The notes beneath the pieces are model-generated. The model did no database searches, was not told where the DNA came from, and worked only from the letters and a program-made list of their open reading frames with translations. Of a stretch of DNA of 15,156 nt, positions 7,404 through 14,034 are shown piece after piece. Numbering within the stretch: the first letter of the stretch is position 1; each line of letters opens with the position of its first letter. The translations under genes and the position numbers were made by a program. The DNA comes from Pirellulales bacterium (GTDB lineage: Bacteria; Planctomycetota; Planctomycetia; Pirellulales; JAICIG01): the NCBI GenBank assembly GCA_025924495.1, contig JAICIG010000169.1, positions 1-15,156 of the forward strand, in the 5' to 3' direction.

Positions 7404-7910
7404 CGCGTGCTCCTGCAATTGGTTCTGATCAGCCCCATAGGAATGCGATCAATCGTTACGAGACCAGCTTCCGGTATTGCCTGGCGGCGTTGGCTGAATT
7501 GCCGAATCGGGGAGGCAGGATGGCAAGGCGGGAATCAATCGAGGCGTGAGCAGTTCCTTTTGAAACCGCGGGGCGGGATTCTAGGTTCGAGCCCCCCGCC
7601 AAGCAAGACGACTTCGCCCGCCGCAGCCTGGCTTCGCCCGTTCCGCCCAAGTTGCCTGTCAGACGAAGATGCCCAAGATTTCCGCGCCAAGTTGGCCACC
7701 TTCGCTGCAGGTTGTTTTTCGTGATGCCTTCATCTCATTGCGAACGCCTGTTCGCGGTTGACGACCAATTGGCTCCAAGGCTATGCCATACCTGGCTTGG
7801 CTTTCATTCCGGTTCACGATCCCGAATGGCAATCCCCTATTCTCTTTGCGACCGCCGCGCGCGGCAGTTACACTAGGCCCGAATCTCCAAAGGCAGGGGT
7901 TGGGAGCGGG
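7404..7910. other. gap upstream of the RAYT gene with one hairpin repeat
   Basis: About 500 bases between the divergent zinc-ribbon and RAYT genes. It holds family A copy 5 at 7664-7704. The RAYT frame stays open back to a TTG at 7758, but those codons show no family similarity. No other gene or terminator was seen. Confidence 0.5.
7664..7704 (+). repeat. hairpin repeat family A, copy 5
   Basis: The arms are CGAAGATGCCCAA (7664-7676) and TTGGCCACCTTCG (7692-7704), with 11 of 13 pairs. The loop at 7677-7691 is GATTTCCGCGCCAAG, again 15 nt. Unlike copies 1-4, its second base is G and pairs with the C of the right arm. It lies 840 bases from copy 4, beyond the zinc-ribbon gene and about 200 bases before the RAYT start. 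Confidence 0.85.
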
Positions 7911-8843
7911 ATGACGCCCGAGCAAAGCGCACGGCGACAAATCGCCGAATCACTAGAAAGCATTGACCCCGATGCCAACGTAGAAGCGGCGTTCCGCCGC
8001 TTTCTTCCCGGCGACAGCGCAGAAGGAACGCGGCGAGACGCCGCGTCTACGGACCTCGCCGACCATGTAGAAGAGGCGTCTCGCCGCTTTGACCCACCCC
8101 AATTCATCGAGATCGGCTACTTCGACCCCTGCGCGCCGATCGCGTGCCTCGACGGCAATCTCCCTCACTGGCGTCAAGACGGGGTCACCTACTTCGTTAC
8201 CTTTCGCACCGCCGATAGCCTGCCTCAAGAGAAACTACGCCGCTGGGTATCCGAAAGAGACGAATGGTTGCGTCAGCATCGCGAACCGCTCACGCAGGCG
8301 CTGAAAGCGGAATATTGGCGGCTGTTTCCCGAAAGATTTCAGCGTTGGCTCGATGCCGGTTATGGCGCATGCCTGCTGGCTCGTCCCGACGTGCGGCGGA
8401 TTGTCGTGGATGCTCTCAATCATTTCGACGGAGCGCGCTATCAGTTGCGCTCCTGGGTCGTGATGCCGAACCACGTGCACGTAGTCGTCACCCCGCTGGC
8501 CGAACACAAACTCTCGGACATTTTGCAATCCTGGAAGTCGTTCACCTCGAAGGCGATCAATAAGCTTGTGGGCCGCACCCGCACGTTTTGGCAAAAGGAA
8601 TCGTTCGATCATATTGTGCGTTCGCCCGATTCGCTGGAACGAATCGACGGTTACATTCTCACAAATCCGAATGGGCTACAGCCGGGTACGTTCACGCTTT
8701 CGCCGAACCTGGAAATGCGGCGAGACCTGGAAATGCGGCGAGACGCCGCATCTACAGTCGGCCCGGCGTCGGCCGCTATTGTAGATGTGGCGGCTCGCCG
8801 CATTTCCACCTCCTTTCCACCAACCGCCAAGCAACTCGAATAG
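7911..8843 (+). CDS. REP-associated tyrosine transposase (RAYT, HUH/Y1 family)
   Basis: A 310-residue frame containing a Y1 transposase domain (Transposase_17 / IS200-like group) at about residues 84-262. Recognisable parts are HWRQDGVTYFVTFR (86-99), the metal-binding HUH motif H188-V-H190 in VVMPNHVHVVV, the F-W-Q-K-E-S-F-D-H stretch (226-234), and the likely nucleophile Y248 in DGYILTNP. Such enzymes cut single-stranded REP hairpins next to a GTAG or similar tetranucleotide. The ATG at 7911 follows GGGAG at 7902-7906; an upstream TTG at 7758 has no support. The frame is odd at both ends. Residues about 24-60 and 269-299 are translations of REP hairpins (VEAAFRRF, RRDAAST, VEEASRRF, then MRRDLEMRRDAAST, VDVAARRIS), outside the catalytic domain. 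After YILTNP the sequence GLQPGTFTL looks two residues short for the family. It may be active, or degenerate with REP insertions kept in frame. Confidence 0.88.
   Translation: MTPEQSARRQIAESLESIDPDANVEAAFRRFLPGDSAEGTRRDAASTDLADHVEEASRRFDPPQFIEIGYFDPCAPIACLDGNLPHWRQDGVTYFVTFRTADSLPQEKLRRWVSERDEWLRQHREPLTQALKAEYWRLFPERFQRWLDAGYGACLLARPDVRRIVVDALNHFDGARYQLRSWVVMPNHVHVVVTPLAEHKLSDILQSWKSFTSKAINKLVGRTRTFWQKESFDHIVRSPDSLERIDGYILTNPNGLQPGTFTLSPNLEMRRDLEMRRDAASTVGPASAAIVDVAARRISTSFPPTAKQLE
7980..8004 (+). repeat. GTAG-headed REP hairpin, copy 1
   Basis: GTAG is followed by AA and the hairpin GCGGCG-TTC-CGCCGC (7986-8000), then TTTC. The head-plus-hairpin form matches REP sites cut by RAYT enzymes. 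It lies in frame inside the RAYT coding region (residues about 24-31). Confidence 0.75.
8025..8091. repeat. inverted pair of REP hairpins near the RAYT 5' end
   Basis: Two REP units face each other. The minus-strand unit is 8030-8050 and the plus-strand unit is 8067-8087; 19 of 21 bases match when one is reverse-complemented, with a 16-base spacer. Each begins GTAG at the inner side and contains a GCGGCG/CGCCGC-type stem with a 3-nt loop (one A.C mismatch in the right unit). Such paired REPs are the usual BIME arrangement. The unit lies in frame in the RAYT gene. Confidence 0.8.
8709..8744 (+). repeat. 18-bp in-frame tandem duplication at the RAYT 3' end
   Basis: The unit CTGGAAATGCGGCGAGAC occurs at 8709-8726 and 8727-8744 with no differences. 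It encodes LEMRRD twice, and each copy contains the outer half of a REP hairpin. It is exactly six codons, so the frame is kept. It probably arose by slippage or REP duplication; perfect identity suggests it is recent. Confidence 0.9.
8729..8807. repeat. inverted pair of REP hairpins at the RAYT 3' end
   Basis: The 28-nt arms at 8729-8756 and 8780-8807 match at 26 of 28 positions as an inverted repeat with a 23-nt spacer. The left unit contains GCGGCG-AGA-CGCCGC (8735-8749) and the right unit the wobble-paired GTGGCG-GCT-CGCCGC (8787-8801). Both carry GTAG at their inner (loop-facing) ends, then A-T, as in the 5' pair. The long arms could form one cruciform or two small hairpins. The pair ends 34 bases before the RAYT stop codon. 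Confidence 0.88.
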
Positions 8844-8937
8844 GTCGAACAGGAACGCATGTGGCAGGCGCTCAGGCCAGTTCCATAATCCGAAGCACTG
8901 ACGACAGGAGCCGCGGCGAAGTCACAACGCGAGGCGC

Positions 8938-11034
8938 CTAGCGGCGGTTGGCGGCGTTGATCTCGTCGACGAGCGCGGAAAGCTCCTCGAGGACGGCGAT
9001 GATGAGGGCCGGCTCGTCGTGGGCGCTGGCCGCTTCGAGCCGTGCGCCGAGTTCGGTCACTTGGGCGAAGCCGAACGTGCCGCCGGAGCCTTTCAAGTTG
9101 TGGCCGATTTCGGCGACGCAAACCAGATCGCACTTGGCGGCGGCCTGCTGTGCCTCTCGTACGAGATCGCCCAGCGACGCGACATAGTCGCGCGCGACCC
9201 GCGAGAATTCGCCGCTCTCATCAGTGAATCGATCGGATACTGGATTCGCGTCCACCTTGCCCACGGTCTCCGGCGAGTTTTGCGATGAAACAAGCTTGCC
9301 GACGACGGCCGTCAATTCGTCGAGATCGATCGGCTTGGTCATAAACTCGGTACAGCCCGCTTGCAGGCATTTATCCCGTTCTTCTTTCAACGCATGCGCG
9401 GTCAAGGCGATGATCGGCGCACGGTAGCCTTGCTCGCGCAAGCGTCGCGTCGCTGCGTAGCCGTCCATGACGGGCATCTGCATATCCATCAGAATCACCT
9501 CGAACGGCTGAGCGGCCGCCCGCTCGAGCCCGGCTTGGCCATTGTCAGCTAGTTCAACCATGGCGCCTGCCTGTTCGAGCCCCAGCTTGAGGAGCTTGCA
9601 GTTGAAAGGATTGTCTTCCACCACGAGGATCCGCCGAGACGCAAGCGATGGCGTGTGCGAAGATTCCGGGTTGGCGGCGGGCACAGACAGGCTTTCGTTC
9701 GCTAAACGAGTGTCGGCGGGAAGCTCCGGCGGCTCGGCGTCGAGGACGATCGTGAAGGTGCTGCCTTGCCCTAACTGGCTGACGACGGTCAGCGTGCCGC
9801 CGAGAGCCTCAGCGATGCTCCTGCTGATGGTCAACCCCAGGCCGGTGCCGCCGTACAGCCGGGTGACCGAACTATCGGACTGCACAAACGGCTCGAAGAC
9901 CGCCTGCTGCTTCTCTTCCGTAATTCCGATTCCCGTATCGATCACATCGATCTTCAGCTTGTCGCGGCCATCCAATCGTTGCATTTGCGCAACGATCTGC
10001 ACGCCGCCAACCGCGGTGAACTTGATCGCGTTGCCGACCAGGTTGGTAAGCAACTGCCGCAGCCGCGCGGGGTCGGTGTGGATCGCCTCGGGGGCGCGTC
10101 CGAGCCAGATGCTCTCTAAGGTCAACTGCTTTTCCGCGGCCTGCCGCTCGAGCGATTCGACGACGTCGCCGAAGATTTCTTGCGGACGGCAACGGACCCG
10201 GTCGTATTGCATTCTTCCCGCTTCGACTTTAGACAAGTCGAGAATATCGTTGATGATCGCAAGCTGGTTCTGAGCGCTGGTGCGAATGATTTCCAGGTAG
10301 TGCCGTCGCTCGTCGGCCGATTTGCCGTCGGCGCCGTCGATCAGCAGTTTCGCGAAGCCGATGATGGCCGTGAGCGGGGTACGAATCTCGTGGCTGACGT
10401 TTGCCAAAAACTCGCTTTTGCTCTGCGAGGCGCGGTCCGCGGCGTCCTTAGCCTGGCGCAATTCGGCGGTCCGCTGCTCGATTGCAGCTTCCAATTCTTT
10501 CTGCGATCGATCCGCCGCGCGGGCCAGGTTCCACTTGGTGGTCAAGCTGAGCGCGAGCTGCCGCACTTCCACAACATCGAACGGCTTCTTCAAGATCAGC
10601 AGGCGATCGCCGGGATTGGTCGCCGCCAGGATCTGCTCCCAGGAGTAATCGGAATAGGCCGTGCAGAGCACGATCTGCAGCCGCGGATCCTCCTGCCACA
10701 AATGCCCGATGGTCTTCAGCCCATCCCAGCCGGGCGGCATGCGCATGTCGACAAAGGCCATGGCGAACGGTCGTCCCAGCGCGCTTTCGCGGCGTAGCAG
10801 GGCGAGTCCTTCTTCGCCTTGATGGGCATGCGAGAGCTGAAATTGCACGGCATGCGGCGCGGCATTCGACACCAGTGCGGAGGTTGCCCCAAACAACGCC
10901 GTCTCGAGCTCGGCGAGGGGATCTGCTTCGCTACGAAAGGTCAAGGCGCGACAATAGTCGTCATGAATATTGACGTCATCATCAATAATCAAGATGCTCC
11001 GATTGTTGTTGGCTTCGCAGTCGCTCATCGTCAT
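8938..11034 (-). CDS. soluble hybrid histidine kinase (REC - HisKA - HATPase - REC - HPt)
   Basis: A 698-residue cytoplasmic phosphorelay protein with no membrane helix. Domains in order: receiver 1 at 12-160 (D18-D20, phosphoacceptor D96 in FVDMRMP, T125, K149/K150), with a long insertion around residues 38-66 compared with an ordinary receiver; a coiled linker at 170-205 ([23 protein letters not shown]); HisKA with H215 in SHEIRTP; HATPase with NLVGNAIKF (331-339), DTGIG (367-371) and GGTGLGL (395-401); receiver 2 at 467-583 (E473-D474, D517, T545, K567); and an HPt domain at 602-695 with H645 in [10 protein letters not shown]. It has no sensor domain, so its input is probably phosphorylation of receiver 1. 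The ATG at 11034 is used; ATG 11028 and a TTG at 11091 are alternatives. It has no adjacent output regulator. It faces the RAYT gene tail to tail. Confidence 0.94.
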   Translation of the reverse strand: MTMSDCEANNNRSILIIDDDVNIHDDYCRALTFRSEADPLAELETALFGATSALVSNAAPHAVQFQLSHAHQGEEGLALLRRESALGRPFAMAFVDMRMPPGWDGLKTIGHLWQEDPRLQIVLCTAYSDYSWEQILAATNPGDRLLILKKPFDVVEVRQLALSLTTKWNLARAADRSQKELEAAIEQRTAELRQAKDAADRASQSKSEFLANVSHEIRTPLTAIIGFAKLLIDGADGKSADERRHYLEIIRTSAQNQLAIINDILDLSKVEAGRMQYDRVRCRPQEIFGDVVESLERQAAEKQLTLESIWLGRAPEAIHTDPARLRQLLTNLVGNAIKFTAVGGVQIVAQMQRLDGRDKLKIDVIDTGIGITEEKQQAVFEPFVQSDSSVTRLYGGTGLGLTISRSIAEALGGTLTVVSQLGQGSTFTIVLDAEPPELPADTRLANESLSVPAANPESSHTPSLASRRILVVEDNPFNCKLLKLGLEQAGAMVELADNGQAGLERAAAQPFEVILMDMQMPVMDGYAATRRLREQGYRAPIIALTAHALKEERDKCLQAGCTEFMTKPIDLDELTAVVGKLVSSQNSPETVGKVDANPVSDRFTDESGEFSRVARDYVASLGDLVREAQQAAAKCDLVCVAEIGHNLKGSGGTFGFAQVTELGARLEAASAHDEPALIIAVLEELSALVDEINAANRR

Positions 11035-11615
11035 GTCCGGTAGCTCGCCTGTTATCGCTGGAGTACTAAGCTCGCCGATTGGATTTTGCAAAAATGGACC
11101 GACAGAGGGGGCGCCATCCCAAACCTAAGTCACCGGGAAAGAAAAAGAGGCGATCCGAGGCGATTGCCGCCTCTGTCATTCGGTCGCTTCGGAAAAATCG
11201 GCGCCAATGGCGCGATCGTCAGCGATCGAGTGCTTGTACAAGACGCTTTCTTGCCGATCCTCGCGCGCAGCAGGCGATGAATCGGCGAACGCCTTCAGCA
11301 GCATGAACACGCCAGGCACAGGCGCGAGACCGGTGGCAATGCGGCAGTGAAGGTTTTCGGGCGGTCGTTCCCGCGCCATGCTGGATGATGGAATTACCAA
11401 ATCCAGCTTTTCGCAGTTTTTTATTTGCACGAACGGCCAAGACGAGGTGGAAGGCGCGCCGTTTGCTATCTTTGCCCGCCGTCGGGCGGGTAACGGAATT
11501 CTCAAGGGAGGCGTGACGAGGTGGGGACGAATCCAGCCGAGAATATCGCGAAGGCGGTCGTGTCGAGCCTTTCCGGCCAGCAGGAGCCGACATCGCTGAG
11601 CGCGTTGAGTGCAGC
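11035..11615. other. divergent intergenic region
   Basis: About 580 bases between the minus-strand kinase and the plus-strand hydrolase, so it should hold both promoters. A GC hairpin (CCCGCC-GTCG-GGCGGG, 11475-11490) and a strong ribosome-site-like AAGGGAGG at 11504-11511 lie near the hydrolase. Minus-strand open frames at 11176-11806 have no family features and run into the hydrolase gene. Confidence 0.5.
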
Positions 11616-11619
11616 ATGA
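11521..11619 (+). CDS. candidate 32-aa leader ORF overlapping the hydrolase start
   Basis: A GTG-started frame is preceded by AAGGGAGG at 11504-11511 with 9-base spacing. It encodes 32 residues (MGTNPAENIAKAVVSSLSGQ, then 12 more) and ends in TGA at 11617-11619. That stop overlaps the ATG of the next gene as ATGA, the usual arrangement for translational coupling. The hydrolase itself lacks a good ribosome site, so translation could reach it this way. The frame is short and chance cannot be excluded. Confidence 0.35.
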   Translation: MGTNPAENIAKAVVSSLSGQQEPTSLSALSAA

Positions 11620-12287
11620 TGCCAGGAAAGAACAGCGATCTGCATGGCAACGCCCCGGATAAGTCACGCGTAGCGCTGCTTCTGATCGATGTGATTAACG
11701 ATTTGGAATTCCCGGAAGCCGACCAACTGCTGCGGTACGCCCTTCCCATGGCGCGCCGGATCGCCGCCCTCAAGAAACGGGCGAAGGAGCACGGCGTTCC
11801 TGTCATCTATGTGAACGACAACTTCGGTCGCTGGCGGTCGGACTTCAATGCTCAGGTAGAGCATTGCCTTCGCGACGGCGTGCGCGGCAAGGAGATGGTT
11901 GAGTTGTTGCGGCCCGACGACGACGATTACTTCGTCCTGAAGCCCAAGCATTCCGGGTTCTTCTCCACCACCCTTGATACGCTGCTGGATTACCTGGGAG
12001 TGCAGACGGTCATCTTGACGGGGATCGCCGCGAATATCTGCGTGCTGTTCACGGCGAACGACGCCTATATGCGAGACTTCAAACTGGTTGTGCCGTGCGA
12101 TTGCGCGGCGTCGAACACCGAGGATGAAAACCGTCACGCTCTGGAGCAGATCCGCACCGTGCTGAAAGGCGACATTCGACCTTCGCGGGAGCTGTCCTTC
12201 GAAACCCTGCAAGGGCGCCAAGAGGCGGTCGCACCCGCACAGCCCGTTCGCCAAGATCCCGGCACAAATTCAACGCCTGCGCAATGA
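11616..12287 (+). CDS. isochorismatase-family cysteine hydrolase
   Basis: A 223-residue member of the cysteine hydrolase superfamily that includes isochorismatase, nicotinamidase and N-carbamoylsarcosine amidase. The catalytic triad is visible: D25 in LLLIDVINDL, K109 in FVLKPKHSGFF, and nucleophile C142 in GIAANICVLFTA. The core fold spans residues 18-190; the last 25 residues are polar, rich in Q, P and A, and probably disordered. The substrate is unknown: the family cleaves amides, vinyl ethers and carbamoyl groups, and no pathway genes lie beside it. The ATG at 11616 is the only start candidate upstream of the triad Asp, because the frame has a stop at 11514 and no start codon between; ATG 11619 directly follows it. 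No strong ribosome site lies just before it. The kinase upstream is transcribed away from it. Confidence 0.9.
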   Translation: MMPGKNSDLHGNAPDKSRVALLLIDVINDLEFPEADQLLRYALPMARRIAALKKRAKEHGVPVIYVNDNFGRWRSDFNAQVEHCLRDGVRGKEMVELLRPDDDDYFVLKPKHSGFFSTTLDTLLDYLGVQTVILTGIAANICVLFTANDAYMRDFKLVVPCDCAASNTEDENRHALEQIRTVLKGDIRPSRELSFETLQGRQEAVAPAQPVRQDPGTNSTPAQ

Positions 12288-12660
12288 CGGCTCCAGCACC
12301 GCAGACGCCGAGGCAACCGAAGGGTTCTCACGAGGCTAGGATCGACGACGTTCTTGCTCGATCGCCTCACGATGCTAATCGCTTAAGAGAGCTAAGCGAA
12401 CGTTCGTGACGACTCTTAGGGGCGGCTGGATCTGCCCGGCACTGCCTCGCCAGGCGACCGACCGGTCGGAAAACGCCGAAAATGCGGCCTTTGTCGGCTT
12501 GGCGCCCCCGCTACCGCTCTCAGTTGGCGATACTCGCCGGGCAGTCGCGAACGAGCGGCTTCGCCTAGTCTTCGGCCGCCGCAGCACCAATTATGACCTA
12601 GCTTTGCCTTGGGGCCTCGCATGGGCGGGGACGCGTCGTTGCGGCAAGAGGAGATTTCCG
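12288..12660. other. gap with two overlapping short palindromes
   Basis: About 370 bases without a supported gene. CGCTTA (12380-12385) and TAAGCG (12393-12398) form a 6-bp hairpin with a 7-nt loop. The perfect 10-bp palindrome CGAACGTTCG (12397-12406) overlaps its end. No T tract follows, so neither is a clear terminator. They could be an operator for the small membrane gene at 12661; this is weak. Confidence 0.4.
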
Positions 12661-12885
12661 GTGGCAAAGCTCGCGCTGTTGTGTTCGGTCGCTTCGCTGA
12701 GCCTGGCGACTTCTTCCTATTTGTGTTTGCACGAAATGCCGCAGCGCATGCCGATTACAGGGGCGGCCTTGGGCAGTGCGGCGCTGTTTGGCGCCTTGTA
12801 TTTGAGCTATCGTGCTTGGCCACGGCGGAGCGAAGCGTCGGCGGCTGCAACGTCGTGCGGAATGGCCGCGACGAACGTGCACTAA
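12661..12885 (+). CDS. small two-helix membrane protein, 74 aa
   Basis: A GTG-started frame supported by AAGAGGAG at 12646-12653 with 7-base spacing. Two hydrophobic segments are visible: residues 3-23 (KLALLCSVASLSLATSSYLC) and 32-51 (ITGAALGSAALFGALYLSYR). They are joined by a short polar loop and followed by a basic turn (RAWPRR), so the protein is probably a small inner-membrane hairpin with a cytoplasmic tail. The first segment could also act as a signal peptide. The frame is open further upstream, to 12406, but the ribosome site and the start of hydrophobicity both favour the GTG. It converges with the WD40 gene. No family recognised. Confidence 0.6.
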   Translation: MAKLALLCSVASLSLATSSYLCLHEMPQRMPITGAALGSAALFGALYLSYRAWPRRSEASAAATSCGMAATNVH

Positions 12886-12913
12886 CTGTTGATTGCGAAG
12901 CACTCGGCTTCGC

Positions 12914-14032
12914 TTACGCCGGCTCTTGCCAGGCGTAGACGGCGATGCGGCCGAAGTCGGGGCGCTTGCCTTGCTCGGGTTTGCCTTGACCGACCGCCGA
13001 GCCCAAGAGCAGTCGCTGTCCGTCGGCGCTGAAAGCGGCTTCGGCGATGCGCATCTTGGTGTCGAGCGACGCGACGAGTTCGCCGTTGGTTGCATCGAAG
13101 GCGGCCAGGTTCCATTTGCCCTGCGCAAGTCGGCCCGCCATGACGAAGCGCCGGCCAGAAGGATGCCAAGCGAGCGTTTCCATCAAGCCATTGCCCTGAT
13201 CGGCGTCGCGAATCTGATCGCGCTTCCGCACCGGATTTTCGCGCCAGGCGAACCGCTGCCAGGTCTGCTTGCCGTTGCCCGCCATCGGATCTTTCATCGG
13301 TCCCATGCCGCACGCCAGCAACTCGTTGCCGTCGGGGCTGAAACTGACGCCAAAGATGCCGCCCACGTAATGGTGGCTTTTGATGATGCCCCAACTCGTA
13401 AAGTCGGGCGTGTTCCAGGCCGCCGCTTCGGCGCCAGTCGCTAAATCCCAGACTCGCAAGTCGCCCATCAGGTTGCCAGCGGCGGCGAACTTGCCGTCAG
13501 GGCTGAACGCCACGGATAACACGGGCGGAGTCAGGTTGAATCCGTGGCGCAACTCGCCCGAAGCGGCATCGAAGATTTTGACCGTCGGCTCGCGCGCGGC
13601 GGCGGGTTCATATTTATAACCGCCCGCCAGATATTGCCCGGTGACGGAAGCGGCGTGCTTGCCATCGGCCGCAACGGCCAGCTTCCACGACCAGAAGCCA
13701 TGCGCTTCCACGCGGCGAATGAGTTGTTTGGCCGTCAAATCGTACCACTGCAATGCGCCGTCGTAGCCGGCCGAGACGGCGGCATTCGCGCCGGGGATGA
13801 ACTTGGCGCCCGAGGCGTAGCTGGCGTGCTTGCCGAGTTGATCGTAACGGCCCGACTCGATGTCGATCGTGTACACGCCGCCGTCCATGCAGGCGGCGAG
13901 CGCGCTTTTTCCGTCCGGCGCCGAGTCGAGCCCCAGCACGGCGGCCGGCAACGTAATGATTTTCTGCTGCTCGAGCTTGAGAGCGGCGGGCGCTGCGGCG
14001 GGTGGCGGCGGATTGGCAGTCGGTTCGGCCAT
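12914..14032 (-). CDS. WD40-repeat beta-propeller protein, 372 aa
   Basis: After a Pro/Ala-rich N-terminus (residues 1-20) the protein is built of about seven WD40-type blades. Blade-like patterns lie near residues 28-60, 70-101, 111-160, 168-202, 220-262, 282-318 and 326-369. Clear signatures are SVAFSPDGKFAAAG...DLRVWDLATG (173-200), GVSFSPDGNELLACG (228-242) and LAWHPSGRRFVMAG (287-300). Such propellers bind other proteins; they are not enzymes. Two insertions break the regular spacing: residues 131-149 (VTGQYLAGGYKYEPAAARE) and 243-280. The ATG lies two bases after the stop codon of the DUF1501 gene, so the two are co-transcribed and probably translated together. No signal peptide is seen. 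In planctomycetes WD40 genes often follow DUF1501 and DUF1549/DUF1553 genes; the shared role is not known. Confidence 0.92.
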   Translation of the reverse strand: MAEPTANPPPPAAAPAALKLEQQKIITLPAAVLGLDSAPDGKSALAACMDGGVYTIDIESGRYDQLGKHASYASGAKFIPGANAAVSAGYDGALQWYDLTAKQLIRRVEAHGFWSWKLAVAADGKHAASVTGQYLAGGYKYEPAAAREPTVKIFDAASGELRHGFNLTPPVLSVAFSPDGKFAAAGNLMGDLRVWDLATGAEAAAWNTPDFTSWGIIKSHHYVGGIFGVSFSPDGNELLACGMGPMKDPMAGNGKQTWQRFAWRENPVRKRDQIRDADQGNGLMETLAWHPSGRRFVMAGRLAQGKWNLAAFDATNGELVASLDTKMRIAEAAFSADGQRLLLGSAVGQGKPEQGKRPDFGRIAVYAWQEPA

Positions 14033-14034
14033 GG

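Noticed and set aside
6465..7704. Family A hairpins as the substrate of the RAYT
   Set aside because: They lack the GTAG head and the GCGGCG stem of the REPs that sit in the RAYT gene, so the link is only proximity. Kept as a separate family.
7758..7910. N-terminal extension of the RAYT from a TTG start
   Set aside because: No ribosome site, no family similarity, and an ATG with GGGAG lies at 7911.
11475..11490. GC hairpin CCCGCC-GTCG-GGCGGG as a terminator
   Set aside because: No T tract on either strand and no gene ends near it.
11176..11806. Minus-strand frames of 163 and 195 aa
   Set aside because: They overlap the hydrolase gene in antisense and have skewed Arg/Ser/Ala composition; the plus-strand triad residues show which frame is real there.
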